In this document: positions 34,097 through 43,600 of the stretch, one piece after another
Layout of the letters: each line of letters starts with the position of its first letter
Position numbering within the stretch: position 1 is the first letter of the stretch
Assembly (NCBI GenBank): GCA_046329195.1
Contig: JAXLVB010000001.1
Location: 2,170,001 to 2,234,000 of the forward strand
DNA length: 64,000 nucleotides
Direction: 5' to 3'
From: JAXLVB01 sp046329195
GTDB taxonomy: Bacteria; Bacteroidota; Bacteroidia; Cytophagales; Spirosomataceae
Notes under the pieces: model-generated
Database searches by the model: none
Seen by the model: the letters and a program-made list of their open reading frames with translations, nothing else
What the model was told of the DNA's origin: nothing
Translations under genes and position numbers: made by a program

Positions 34097-34402
34097 ATGA
34101 TTCTGTTACAATCAACTACTCAAATGTTGCCTACCTTGCTTTTGTGGGGAGGGATTTTTATCGTGTTTTATTTTTTCATGATTCGCCCGCAGCAACAAAA
34201 GCAAAAAGACCAAAAGAAATTCTTAGAAAACCTTAAAAAAGGAGATAAAATAGTCACCATCGGTGGGGTCCACGGGGTAATTATTTCGGTAGGTGATAGC
34301 ACCGTGACCGTAGAGGTAGATGCCTCAAAAGGAGTACGAATGGTTTTTGAAAAATCAGCTATTTCTAAAGACTCAAGTAGCCGCCTTGCTGCCCAAGCAT
34401 AA
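34097..34402 (+). CDS. yajC: Preprotein translocase subunit YajC
   Basis: YajC is the small accessory subunit of the SecDF-YajC holotranslocon. The 101-residue protein has one N-terminal transmembrane helix (about residues 8-28), then the invariant MIRPQQQKQKDQKKFL and GDKIVTIGGVHGVI, with a short beta-rich cytoplasmic tail. Its stop codon overlaps the start of the YbbR gene by one base (TAATG), indicating translational coupling. Confidence 0.95.
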   Translation: MILLQSTTQMLPTLLLWGGIFIVFYFFMIRPQQQKQKDQKKFLENLKKGDKIVTIGGVHGVIISVGDSTVTVEVDASKGVRMVFEKSAISKDSSSRLAAQA

Positions 34403-35136
34403 TGGTCAAGCCCGCTTCCAGTACTCGCCGTTTTGACTTCAAAACCATGGTGTTGTGCCTCTTGGCAGCCATGATGTTTTGGCTTATGAACGCCTTGAAC
34501 AAAGATGGATACACTACCAAGTTGTCGTATCCACTGCAAGTGTCTTACAACGACTCGTTGTTTATCCCAACCTCACCGTTGCCCAAGCAAGTACAAGTCA
34601 ATATATCGGGAAAAGGCTGGTCTCTTTTGCGTAAGTCGCTGTCTTTTAGTGTTAATCCTGTGGTTTATCAAGTGACACAGCCGCTCCGAGCTAAGTTTAT
34701 CAATACCTCCTCGTTGACCGATTTGATGTCGGAGCAAGTGCGTGATGTGAAGGTCAACTACGTGGTGGCCGATACACTTGATCTGGAATTTGACCGAAAA
34801 GTAGTCAAGAAAATACGCCTTCAGATAGATAGCACTAGCATCAATCTTCGTCGCCCTTTTGTGATTTCGAGTGTCATCAATGTAAACCCTCAGTTGGTTG
34901 TGTTTGAGGGTCCCGAATCGCTACTCAAGAGCTTCAAAGACACCCTGCTTGTGCGAGTTCCCGAACGGCGTATCGATACCGACTACGACTCCAAAATAGC
35001 CCTTGAGTATCTGCACGACCCTTCTATCAGTACCAGCGTCGAAAAAGTACAGGTAAGTTTTGAGGTAGCTGCCTTGCAGATACCTCTTTCAGAAAATCCT
35101 AAAGCGCTTCCTTCCAAAAAAGCTCAGAAAAAATGA
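34402..35136 (+). CDS. YbbR-like domain membrane protein
   Basis: A 244-residue protein with one N-terminal membrane helix (LCLLAAMMFWLMNALNKDG, about residues 15-33) and tandem YbbR-like beta domains outside (LSYPLQVSYNDS, PKQVQVNISGKGWSLL, RRPFVISSVINVNPQLVVFEGPESLLKSF). YbbR domains in Firmicutes (CdaR) regulate a diadenylate cyclase; no cyclase gene is adjacent here, so that role is not supported. It is coupled on both sides, overlapping yajC by 1 nt and coaE by 4 nt. Confidence 0.82.
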   Translation: MVKPASSTRRFDFKTMVLCLLAAMMFWLMNALNKDGYTTKLSYPLQVSYNDSLFIPTSPLPKQVQVNISGKGWSLLRKSLSFSVNPVVYQVTQPLRAKFINTSSLTDLMSEQVRDVKVNYVVADTLDLEFDRKVVKKIRLQIDSTSINLRRPFVISSVINVNPQLVVFEGPESLLKSFKDTLLVRVPERRIDTDYDSKIALEYLHDPSISTSVEKVQVSFEVAALQIPLSENPKALPSKKAQKK

Positions 35137-35741
35137 ACCCCAAGCCACCTATCATTGGTATCACGGGTGGAATAGGCTCTGGCAAAAGTATGGTCTGCCG
35201 GATTTTTGGAGCCTTGGGAATTCCTGTTTACGAAGCCGATACCCGAGCCAAATGGCTGATGAATCATGATACCCTTCTGAGAGAGCAACTAACGGCACTG
35301 TTAGGCGCAGAAGCCTATACTGCCGATGGTGAGTATAATCGGGTGTGGGTAGCGAGTCAAGTATTTGGAAATCAAGAGCTTTTAACAAAACTCAACACTA
35401 TTGTGCATCCTCGGGTGTGGCAAGATAGCGCTGATTGGACGCAAGCCCATGCGTTGGCTCCTTACCTACTCTACGAAGCAGCCCTTATGAAGGCAGCGGG
35501 TCAGGGGAATGCTTTTGAGAAGGTAGTAGTGGTGGTAGCACCCGTCGAATTACGAATCAAACGCACACTGGCTCGTGACACACAACGCTCCGAAGCTGAG
35601 GTTCGAGCTATTATCAGCCGGCAAATGGCTGATGAAGAACGACTAAAAATAGCAGACTATCTGATTCAGAATGACGATAGTCAACTGGTAATCCCTCAAG
35701 TGTTGGCCCTCCACGAGAAATTTCTTTTAAGCAAGGCATAG
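35133..35741 (+). CDS. coaE: Dephospho-CoA kinase
   Basis: CoaE phosphorylates the 3' hydroxyl of dephospho-CoA, the last step of coenzyme A synthesis. The 202-residue protein has the P-loop GGIGSGKSM at residues 10-18, the DTRAKWLM segment near 35, IVHPRVW near 90, the LLYEAALMKAAG lid region and RTLARDTQ near 150. It starts inside the last codons of the ybbR gene (ATGA overlap). Its 3' end overlaps the convergent GNAT gene by 46 bp. Confidence 0.95.
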   Translation: MNPKPPIIGITGGIGSGKSMVCRIFGALGIPVYEADTRAKWLMNHDTLLREQLTALLGAEAYTADGEYNRVWVASQVFGNQELLTKLNTIVHPRVWQDSADWTQAHALAPYLLYEAALMKAAGQGNAFEKVVVVVAPVELRIKRTLARDTQRSEAEVRAIISRQMADEERLKIADYLIQNDDSQLVIPQVLALHEKFLLSKA

Positions 35742-36247
35742 TGATGTTCGTCGAGGATAACATCGTTTTTTTGAACAGACTCTCGATGGATACCCTCCAA
35801 GACGAAGCCGACTTTCTCCAATACTCGCATAGAGGCTACGTTTCGAGAATATACCTTAGCGAATAACCGATGAATCGTCGGGAAATGCTCAAAGGCATAC
35901 GTTGCCATCAAACCTACTGCCTCTGTGGCTATACCCCGCCCCCAATAATCAACGCCTAGCCAATAACCGATTTCGGCACTGATTTGAGCTACGTCATCTT
36001 GTGGTACGATGGCAATACCGCCAGCTACTTTATCATTAACTATTATTGCAAAACTAGTAAGTTGCTGGCCGTTGGTTTTCACTTGAAAATTGACCCATTC
36101 TTTGGCATTGTCGAGCGTATAAGGATTCGGAAAAACATCCCGAAGATTGGCAGCCACTCGCTCATCGTTAGCCGCTAAAGCCAGTGAGGCTTCGTCACCG
36201 TACTGGAAGGTACGTAGTATAAAGTCATTACCTGATGCTATGTTCAT
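35696..36247 (-). CDS. GNAT family N-acetyltransferase (RimJ/RimL type)
   Basis: A 183-residue acetyl-CoA-dependent acetyltransferase. The RimJ/RimL pattern is clear: LRTFQYGDEASLALAANDERVAANL at the N-terminus, EIGYWLGVDYWGRGIATEAV (motif A with the acetyl-CoA loop GRGIATEA) near 90-111, and RLFAKVYSRNVASMRVLEKVGFVLEG near 130. These enzymes modify ribosomal proteins, amino acids or small molecules; the substrate is unknown. Its last 46 bp overlap the 3' end of coaE on the other strand, a real tail-to-tail overlap because both proteins end in family-typical sequence. Confidence 0.9.
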   Translation of the reverse strand: MNIASGNDFILRTFQYGDEASLALAANDERVAANLRDVFPNPYTLDNAKEWVNFQVKTNGQQLTSFAIIVNDKVAGGIAIVPQDDVAQISAEIGYWLGVDYWGRGIATEAVGLMATYAFEHFPTIHRLFAKVYSRNVASMRVLEKVGFVLEGIHRESVQKNDVILDEHHYALLKRNFSWRANT

Positions 36248-36360
36248 ATAGTTAGAATCACAAATAGAGATGTTTTAATGTTTGGAAATGAGAACGAAAA
36301 AGGCCTGGACAGACGCCGGAACTAAAATGTAAAAGTAAATTGCGCTTGCAAAGAGCACAC

Positions 36361-36396
36361 AAAAAAACGTTGGGAGGTGGCCGCCCCAACGTTTTT
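36361..36396 (-). terminator. Terminator downstream of the amidohydrolase gene
   Basis: Perfect 13-bp stem aaaaaacgttggg / cccaacgtttttt (36361-36373, 36384-36396), 24 nt past the amidohydrolase stop codon on the minus strand, with A/T runs on both sides. Confidence 0.88.
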
Positions 36397-36420
36397 TGTA
36401 CAATGAGATGCGACTAAGCC

Positions 36421-37557
36421 TTATTTTGGAAACAAACTGGCATCAAGACCCGGAATTAACCGAATCGCATTTTTGTAATATACCTTTTTGAGGACGTCGT
36501 CTGACAAACCCAGGCCGTACATTCGCCAGAAGGCATGGTATTTTTTGTGGTAAGGAAAGTACTCGTCTTCAGTTTCTAATACTCTAAAATAAGTAGCGTA
36601 TTCGGCAGGAACCCAACTGTCTTTACCAAACAAAATGCGGTCTTGGTACTTCTCAAAAAATTTCTTGGCCGTACGTGGCTGACGGCCCAATTCGGCAATA
36701 ACGGCGCCAATTTCTACACAAACGTTGGGCATTTGGGTCAGTAGCGTGTCGAGTTTTGGCAAATTGTTAGGATACCACATCATGTGGGCCGCTATGAACT
36801 TGGTCTTAGGGTGTTTCCGAAACACATTTTGTTGCTGCTGTTGCAAGGCTTCCCAAGGATAGTCGTTTTCACCTCGCTTGCGTCCTGGGTGGAGTTTTAG
36901 TTCTAACCAACGCTCGTTGTAACGATCCAGCGGGTCCCAAAACGACTTGGGGTCAGCGGTATGGATGAGCACAGGGATACCCAATTCGCCGCATTTGTCC
37001 CAAACGGGGTCGAGACGTGGGTCATCTACGGCAAGGAGTTTGCCTTTGGCATCTTTGACGCTAAAGCCCAAGTTTTTATAGATTTTTAAACCTTTAGCTC
37101 CTTTTTTTACATCATCTTCTAGGGTTTTGAGTGTACGCTCTACCCATCCGGGTTGGTCTATTCCATCGAATGCAATATTGGTAAACAATACCAGCCGACT
37201 GGCGTTGGTTTGTTTGGCATTGGCTAGGGCTTTATCAAAAAAAGTAGTGCTTTCGTCTATATTATTGGTCCAGCCTCGTCCGCTCAAGTTCACCATGATA
37301 CCCATGTTGAGCTTGTCCATTTCGGCCACTAAGCTTTTGAGGTTTTGGCTCGGCATGTCGTACTGGTGATTGTGTACGTCGATGAAGGGAAACTTGGAGC
37401 GAGTGAGCGGATGCCCGACCACCTTGAGTGTCGAAACGGGGTCGTATTCTTCAAAGCCAAGCACCATTTTGGGGTCGTCTAACTTAGGCTGATTTTGGGC
37501 ACAAGCCTGCGAAACCAACAGGATGGTAGTGCCGAGTCCGAGGAGTAACTTTTTCAT
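36421..37557 (-). CDS. Exported amidohydrolase family (metal-dependent hydrolase)
   Basis: A 378-residue protein with a signal peptide (MKKLLLGLGTTILLVSQACA-QNQ). The amidohydrolase_2 TIM-barrel pattern is visible: DVHNHQYD near residues 60-67 (HxH), LIHTADPKSF near 197, KFIAAHMMWYP near 250 and LFGKDSWVP near 312 (the final aspartate). This group includes decarboxylases and hydrolases of ring or acyl compounds; a specific substrate cannot be named. It lies 37 bp after ispF on the same strand and could be cotranscribed with it. Confidence 0.82.
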   Translation of the reverse strand: MKKLLLGLGTTILLVSQACAQNQPKLDDPKMVLGFEEYDPVSTLKVVGHPLTRSKFPFIDVHNHQYDMPSQNLKSLVAEMDKLNMGIMVNLSGRGWTNNIDESTTFFDKALANAKQTNASRLVLFTNIAFDGIDQPGWVERTLKTLEDDVKKGAKGLKIYKNLGFSVKDAKGKLLAVDDPRLDPVWDKCGELGIPVLIHTADPKSFWDPLDRYNERWLELKLHPGRKRGENDYPWEALQQQQQNVFRKHPKTKFIAAHMMWYPNNLPKLDTLLTQMPNVCVEIGAVIAELGRQPRTAKKFFEKYQDRILFGKDSWVPAEYATYFRVLETEDEYFPYHKKYHAFWRMYGLGLSDDVLKKVYYKNAIRLIPGLDASLFPK

Positions 37558-37594
37558 AGATTGGTTTTATGGTTGGTGAATGAATGATATCTGC

Positions 37595-38077
37595 TTAGTT
37601 CTTGTAAATCAGTGCTACTGCATGGGCGGCTATGCCTTCTTTGCGCCCTACAAACCCCATAAACTCTGAGGTTGTGGCTTTGATAGAAATATCGTCTTCG
37701 GGTATGTTCATAACCTGAGCCAAGCAGGTTTTCATCGCTGGGATATGGGGGTTGAGTTTCGGCTCTTGAAGCACCACCGTGACGTCCACATTGCCTACTT
37801 CATAGCCAACTTCCCGAATCATGCGCAGTACTTCGGCTAGTAGAATTTTAGAGTCCACATCTTTCCATTTAGCATCACTAGGTGGAAAATGGTAGCCAAT
37901 ATTACGCATATTAGCTGCTCCCAACAGGGCATCGCACAGCACATGGCAAATCACATCGGCGTCCGAATGGCCTTTGGCGCCGTGGGTATGTGGCACCTTG
38001 ATTCCTCCCAACCAAAAATCTCGTCCTTCTACTAATTGGTGTACGTCGTAACCGTACCCGATTCTAAATTTTGTCAT
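37595..38077 (-). CDS. ispF: 2-C-methyl-D-erythritol 2,4-cyclodiphosphate synthase
   Basis: IspF cyclises CDP-ME 2-phosphate in the non-mevalonate (MEP) isoprenoid pathway, a zinc-dependent trimer. The 160 residues carry GYGYDVHQLVEGR with the metal-binding D-x-H at the N-terminus, GHSDADVICHVLCDALLGAA near 36-55 and the C-terminal TTSEFMGFVGRKEGIAAHAVAL. It shows that the organism uses the MEP pathway. Confidence 0.97.
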   Translation of the reverse strand: MTKFRIGYGYDVHQLVEGRDFWLGGIKVPHTHGAKGHSDADVICHVLCDALLGAANMRNIGYHFPPSDAKWKDVDSKILLAEVLRMIREVGYEVGNVDVTVVLQEPKLNPHIPAMKTCLAQVMNIPEDDISIKATTSEFMGFVGRKEGIAAHAVALIYKN

Positions 38078-38161
38078 AAAATTGGTCGCACGATGTAAGT
38101 CATCGAGGATTGGTAGTGGATGATGTTATCAGTTTTGCTGTTCACGGTTCACCAAATCGTA

Positions 38162-39397
38162 TTACAAGGCTCGGTAATAGAGTGTTGAGCAATTAGTGTC
38201 TCGAAGTACATTTTTGGCCGTAGCTTTGAGTTGGTCAGCAGTAACGGCCTGAATAGTAGCAGCTTCTTGGTTGGCCCAATCTGCATTTCCGGCGTTAGCC
38301 GCAAACGCCAAATTCATGGCTCTATTCAGTAACTCCACTTCCGAAAAAGCCAACGTGCTTTCTGCTTGGTTTTTTACCTTTGTTAACTCAGTTTCGCTAC
38401 TACCTTCTTGGAGTAGTTCGTTTACAACCGCCTGCACGGCGGCGTCGCCTTCTTCGAGGCTAACATTTTGGTTCAGATGACCCGAAATCACCAATAGGCC
38501 AGGGTCAAGCGAAGAGGTAACATAGGCACCAACCGAATTAAAAATAGATTGCTCTTTTACCAACTTCTGATGCAGCCGTGACGACTTGCCCCGTCCTAAC
38601 ACATCGCTTATTAGCTCAGTAGCATGAAAGCCTTTGTCAAACCGTCCAGTAGTATGATACGCTTTGTAGAGCGCATGGAGGGGTACTTTAGCCTCCATCT
38701 CTAAAAACCGTGCGGCCTGTTGCGTAGGTTCTTGAGGCAATTGGCGGTGATACGGCGTACCAGCCGGAATCGGCTCAAACCACTTTTTGCAAAGTTGCTT
38801 TACTTGTTCTACAGTGACGTTTCCAGCAACTACCATGAGAGCGTTGTTGGGAAGGTAAAACTTATAGAAAAACGCCCTAACATCATCCATCGTAGCGGTT
38901 TCGATGTGGCTGATTTCCTTGCCAATAGTAGCCCAGCGATAAGGATGCTGCTGATACGCTAGAGGGCGAAGTTTGAGCCACACATCGCCGTAGGGCTGGT
39001 TAAGGTAACGTTGCTTGAATTCTTCAACTACTACTTTTTGCTGGACTTCGAGTACTTTGGGATCAAACGAAAGCGACAACATACGGTCAGATTCGAGCCA
39101 AAAGGCCGTTTCGAGGTTGGCAGCAGGCAGCGTGATGTAATAATTAGTAATATCTGGACTCGTAAAGGCGTTGTTTTCGGCACCTACTCGCTGGAGGGGG
39201 AGGTCGTATGAAGGTACGTGTTGGCTACCTCCAAACATCAGGTGTTCAAACAGATGCGCAAATCCTGCTTTTTGCTCGTCTTCGTCTCGTGAGCCTACAT
39301 TATACAGAATATTGACGGCAGCCATCGGGGTAGAAGCATCCTCTATCACAAATACTTTCAGGCCGTTGTCTAATACAAAATGTGTGTAATCAATCAT
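38162..39397 (-). CDS. M16 family zinc metallopeptidase
   Basis: A 411-residue insulinase/processing-peptidase family protein. The inverted zinc motif HxxEH is FAHLFEHLMFGG (H48, E51, H52), with the distal glutamate in VVVEEFKQRY near residue 125. R/Y residues of the second M16 domain are visible further on. It has no signal peptide, so it may be cytoplasmic or use another route. In many bacteria one-domain-pair M16 proteins form a complex with an inactive partner, but none is adjacent here. Transcribed divergently from the TPR gene. Confidence 0.93.
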   Translation of the reverse strand: MIDYTHFVLDNGLKVFVIEDASTPMAAVNILYNVGSRDEDEQKAGFAHLFEHLMFGGSQHVPSYDLPLQRVGAENNAFTSPDITNYYITLPAANLETAFWLESDRMLSLSFDPKVLEVQQKVVVEEFKQRYLNQPYGDVWLKLRPLAYQQHPYRWATIGKEISHIETATMDDVRAFFYKFYLPNNALMVVAGNVTVEQVKQLCKKWFEPIPAGTPYHRQLPQEPTQQAARFLEMEAKVPLHALYKAYHTTGRFDKGFHATELISDVLGRGKSSRLHQKLVKEQSIFNSVGAYVTSSLDPGLLVISGHLNQNVSLEEGDAAVQAVVNELLQEGSSETELTKVKNQAESTLAFSEVELLNRAMNLAFAANAGNADWANQEAATIQAVTADQLKATAKNVLRDTNCSTLYYRAL

Positions 39398-39472
39398 TCA
39401 AAAGGGTATGTTTGCTACTTACTATACCAGTGGTATCTGCAGAGCCAGCAAGAGTGCTATTTTTCTTTCAAA

Positions 39473-39480
39473 CAAAAGTA
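39473..39480 (-). promoter_or_regulatory. Putative -7 box (TACTTTTG) of the M16 peptidase gene
   Basis: Exact Bacteroidota -7 element on the minus strand, 75 bases upstream of the M16 start. It faces away from an identical plus-strand box 31 bases to the right, giving back-to-back divergent promoters. Confidence 0.5.
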
Positions 39481-39511
39481 CATTTTCGCCGTCAAAGTTC
39501 CATTTAGATTG

Positions 39512-39519
39512 TACTTTTG
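39512..39519 (+). promoter_or_regulatory. Putative -7 box (TACTTTTG) of the TPR gene
   Basis: Exact TAnnTTTG match followed by C, 40 bases before the ATG at 39560, divergent to the box at 39473-39480. No clear TTTG at the -33 position. Confidence 0.5.
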
Positions 39520-39559
39520 CCCGATGAATTACTTTGTTTGGCTGACCAACTACTTGTAG

Positions 39560-40669
39560 ATGAACCGTTTTGTGCTGTTGTTATTTTTATTTTGTTTGGG
39601 AAGGGGAGGGGTTACCGCCCAGATTCTGAACGACCCTGCTACCCAACAATTGGTATTGGAGTGTGTCGAAAAATGCTACAATTATGAATTTAAGGAATCG
39701 GAAGAATTGCTAAAAAAAATCAAAGCAAAATACCCCAACCACCCCGTTACGACGCTGATGCCCGCCAATGTGCTGTATTGGCAGCATTTACCACTCAAAG
39801 ACAACGCCCAAGCTAACGCTCAGTATGTCAAGCTGATGAATCAATGTGTTGCGCAGGGAGAGGCACTTTTGCGGCAAGGCTATGAGGTAGAAGGTAACTT
39901 TTTTGTGTTGGCAGGGCATAGTTTTCTGGCCATGAACGAAGCCGACCAAGGCAATTTGATTAAGGCCGTTGGTAATGCGAAAAATGCTTATTCTTACATG
40001 AAAAAGGGGTTTAAACTCATGGAGAAAAACCCTGAGTTTTATTTCTCGACAGGACTTTTTAACTATTACATCGAGCAATACCCCGAAGACCACTCCATTG
40101 TGAAGCCGTTTATGTTGTTTTTTCAGGATGGTGACAAAAAATTGGGTCTTCAACAACTCGAAATAGCCGTCAATAGAGCCATTTTTACCAAGGTAGAAGC
40201 GGCTTATTATTTGGTGTATATTTACCTAAAGCATGAGAATAACCTGGTCAAGGCGCTCCAGTTTTCTACTTATCTGAACCAAAAGTACCCCAATAACCCC
40301 CTCTACACCACCCGCCATACCGAAGGGTTACTGCTGTCTGGAAAATTCAATGAGGCGGAGCCGTTTGCGCAAGCCTTGCTCAAGAAAACCGGTAAGGTGT
40401 TTCCAGTAGCAGGACAAATTTTTACGGGTATTATTCAAGAAAAATTTCACAAAAACGATAAAGTTGCCACCGAGTACTATCAACGAGCTTTGAAAATGCC
40501 CTTTGATGAGCGATTCACCAAAGACTATCATGCTTTTGCCTACTGTGGCTTGGCTCGTATTGCCGACCGTGCTGGCGACAAAGCCCTAGCCAAAGTGTAT
40601 TACAAAAAAGCCTTGAGCCTAGCCGAATATACCTCTACTAAAATCGAAGCGAATCGGTATCTGAAATAA
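39560..40669 (+). CDS. Exported TPR-repeat protein
   Basis: A 369-residue protein with a signal peptide (MNRFVLLLFLFCLGRGGVTA-Q) and helical TPR-like repeats through most of its length, for example LECVEKCYNYEFKESEELLKKIK near 30, KVEAAYYLVYIYLKHENNL near 213 and AYCGLARIADRAGDKALAKVYYKKALSL near 320. TPRs mediate protein-protein contacts; no catalytic motif is seen. The 5 nt between its stop and the convergent CRTAC1-like gene leave no room for a separate terminator. Confidence 0.82.
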   Translation: MNRFVLLLFLFCLGRGGVTAQILNDPATQQLVLECVEKCYNYEFKESEELLKKIKAKYPNHPVTTLMPANVLYWQHLPLKDNAQANAQYVKLMNQCVAQGEALLRQGYEVEGNFFVLAGHSFLAMNEADQGNLIKAVGNAKNAYSYMKKGFKLMEKNPEFYFSTGLFNYYIEQYPEDHSIVKPFMLFFQDGDKKLGLQQLEIAVNRAIFTKVEAAYYLVYIYLKHENNLVKALQFSTYLNQKYPNNPLYTTRHTEGLLLSGKFNEAEPFAQALLKKTGKVFPVAGQIFTGIIQEKFHKNDKVATEYYQRALKMPFDERFTKDYHAFAYCGLARIADRAGDKALAKVYYKKALSLAEYTSTKIEANRYLK

Positions 40670-40674
40670 GACTA

Positions 40675-43600
40675 CTAATTTTTATAGGCCAAAAGCCCTT
40701 CGTTGTTGCGAGCAAACACGGTAAGCATCCCCTTTGGAGTAGCGATGCTAACAGCATCTCGGATTTGCCCCAGTAGTTTCAAACCACATTGACGGTTGGA
40801 TATAGGTGTATAAGTGCCTTTACCAGAGCCTTTTAGGAAAGTGCCGTAGCTGGCATCCCAACGACCTACTTCGGGTTTGAGGCCATAAAAATTCCCTCCT
40901 AGCAACAAATCGTTGAGGCCATCGTGGTCAAAATCTTGAACAAGAATCGCTTCTGTGGGCGAGATTTGAGCCGCCAAGGGGAGGGGTTGCATAGAAAATA
41001 CCCCACCCTTATTCAAGAAAATGCAAGTGCGTAATTCTTGAACCGTACTTATGGCCGCCCCTTTGAGTTGTTCGGCAGTGAAAATTTCGTCTATTCCTTT
41101 AGCTGCAAAATCACCGTAATGTAGGAACTGTTTTTTGAGTGAGGGCATTTGGGCCACTACATCTTGTTTAGAATGAAAAGGGTACGCTTTGCCATCGGCT
41201 TTGTAGAGAGTCAGAACCGATTCTTGTACTTGATTTTGGTCAAAGTCCTTGACATACAGTTGCATGGGCTTTTCGGGCGAAGCCATAAATTTGGTATTCA
41301 AGCCAAGATTTCCGGCTACTAGGTCTTCGTCGCCGTCAGCATCGAGGTCGGCTACTGCAAGTACATTCCACCAGCCAGCGCTATTGGGCACTTCGCCCGA
41401 TTTGGCTAAACTGTTGCCCATGTGTTTGAAAAACGTGACGGGCATCCACTCGCCCACTACGGCGAGGTCTTTTTTACCATCTTTATCAAAATCAATCCAA
41501 GCGGCATCCGTCACCATCCCGATGTGCTGTAAGTCGGGCGGAGTGGCATCTTGGAAGCCATCGGGCTGGTTGAGTAAGATGTAACTACGAGGTACTGAGC
41601 CATAAGCCCCTGGCACGCAGCGCCCTCCCACAAATACATCTTGGTCGCCGTCAGCATCCACATCGTAGGGGCGAATACACGAGGCATTGACCAAAATACG
41701 AGGCGAGCGCTCTGGCGAGGCTGTGAAGGTGCCCTTGCCGTCGTTGAGGTAAAGGCGTACAATCCCTCCTTCTTGGGCCTCATTTCCTGCCGAACTCACC
41801 ATCAAATCAAGGTCTTTATCACCATCTGCGTCCAAAAAGGCGGCACCGCTGTCTTCAAAAATCTTATCTTCTTCTAACCCTTTTTGGGTAGTGAGACGAA
41901 ACGAACCCGCAGGAGTTTGTACAAAAATTTTACCAGCTTCGTCTTTGGCACCACCTACCCAAAGATCCTCCAACCCATCGGCATTGATGTCACCTTTGGC
42001 CAGCTTTGGCCCTTCGGTCGAGAGCATTTTGGGCATCAGTCGCTCACGGTTAAAGTCCACGAATAGGTTTTCGTGGTGGGCTGGGTTCTGAGCAAAAGCT
42101 TGAGTTGTCACTTCTTGCCAAAGAGGTGTATTGTTCTGATTAGCAGAACGATAGGCAATGGTGGCCTTGGCCTGTTGTACTGTTAACACCTGATTGACTT
42201 TGAGGTTATGCAGTATTTCGGCTCTACGGTTGGGCCAAATAATAGTCAGCGAATCTACTTGCTTGGCTTGCCCGAGGCCAATGGTTAGGATGGGTTCTAC
42301 AGAGCTTTCAAAACCACGAGCCAGCATTTGATGGACGGTTTGGGTCTGGCCATTGACTGATACTTTGACGATAGTACCTACCCCAAACGGATTACCTTCA
42401 GCGCCTTGTAGTTTGATTTTGAGGAAATGATTTCCCGTTTTTTGAACGGCTTCGTTTCGATACACAAAGCTCTCCGCATTGAGGTTATTTACCACCAAGT
42501 CGAGGTCGCCGTCGTTGTCTAAATCTCCGTAAGCCGAGCCATTGCTAAAGCTGGGTTCGCCTAGCCCTAACTCATAGCTTTTGTTCTGAAAACTCAGGTT
42601 TTTCTGATTGACAAACGCATAATTGGGGATTTTGGTTTGGGGGATATAGGGTAAAAAATCTCGGAAATCGAAGCGTTTTTTTTCTTTCACAATTTTGTCC
42701 ACACTGGCTTTGTCGGCCAAAAAATCCGAGAAGTCCATGTCGGTAATGTCTCGCTGAATGCCATTGCTCACAAAGAGGTCTTTCCAGCCATCGTTATCAA
42801 AGTCAAACATCAAAGCACCCCAACTCCAATCTGTGGCTGATACGCCTGCTAATTGCCCGATTTCGCTGAATGTACCATCGCCGTTGTTGAGTTGTAGCGA
42901 ATTTTGCATGAATTGATAATGAAAATTAGCCTGAAAACGCATCGCTTCGATGTTCACCTCATCAAAGCGACTCATGGTCTTGAGGCGATATTCATCCTCA
43001 GGAAGCATATCAGTACTGAAGATGTCGAGCAAGCCGTCGTTGTTGATGTCGCCGATGTCTGAGCCCATACTAAACATGGACACATGTCCCATGGCCGAAG
43101 TGAGACTTTCTTTGAAGGTGCCGTTTTGTTGGTTGATGTATAGGTAGTCTCGCTCAAAAAAGTCGTTGCTGACGTAAATGTCGGGATACAAATCGCCGTT
43201 GACATCGCCCACCGAAACGCCTAGCCCAAAGCCAATTTTACTGCCATAAATACCAGCTTGAGCGCTCACATCAGTAAAATGCCCCTTGTCGTTCCGCATT
43301 AATTTGTGCCCTCCCTCGGCATCTCTGACTTCCCGAGAGTCGGTACGATAGTCAAACTTTCTGATGTCTTTAAAACTGTTGTTAAGAATGTAGCAATCTA
43401 AGTCTCCGTCTAAGTCATAGTCAAAAAAAGAGGCGTGGGTAGTGAGCCCGGGGTCGTTGAGGCCGTATTCTTTGGCTTGTTCTTTAAACGTCAAGTTGTG
43501 TTGGTTGATAAAAAGCTGATTTTCTCGGTTTTGCCCGGCCACATCGCCCGAATAACACACGTAGATGTCAAGCCAGCCATCGGCATTGACGTCGGCCATG

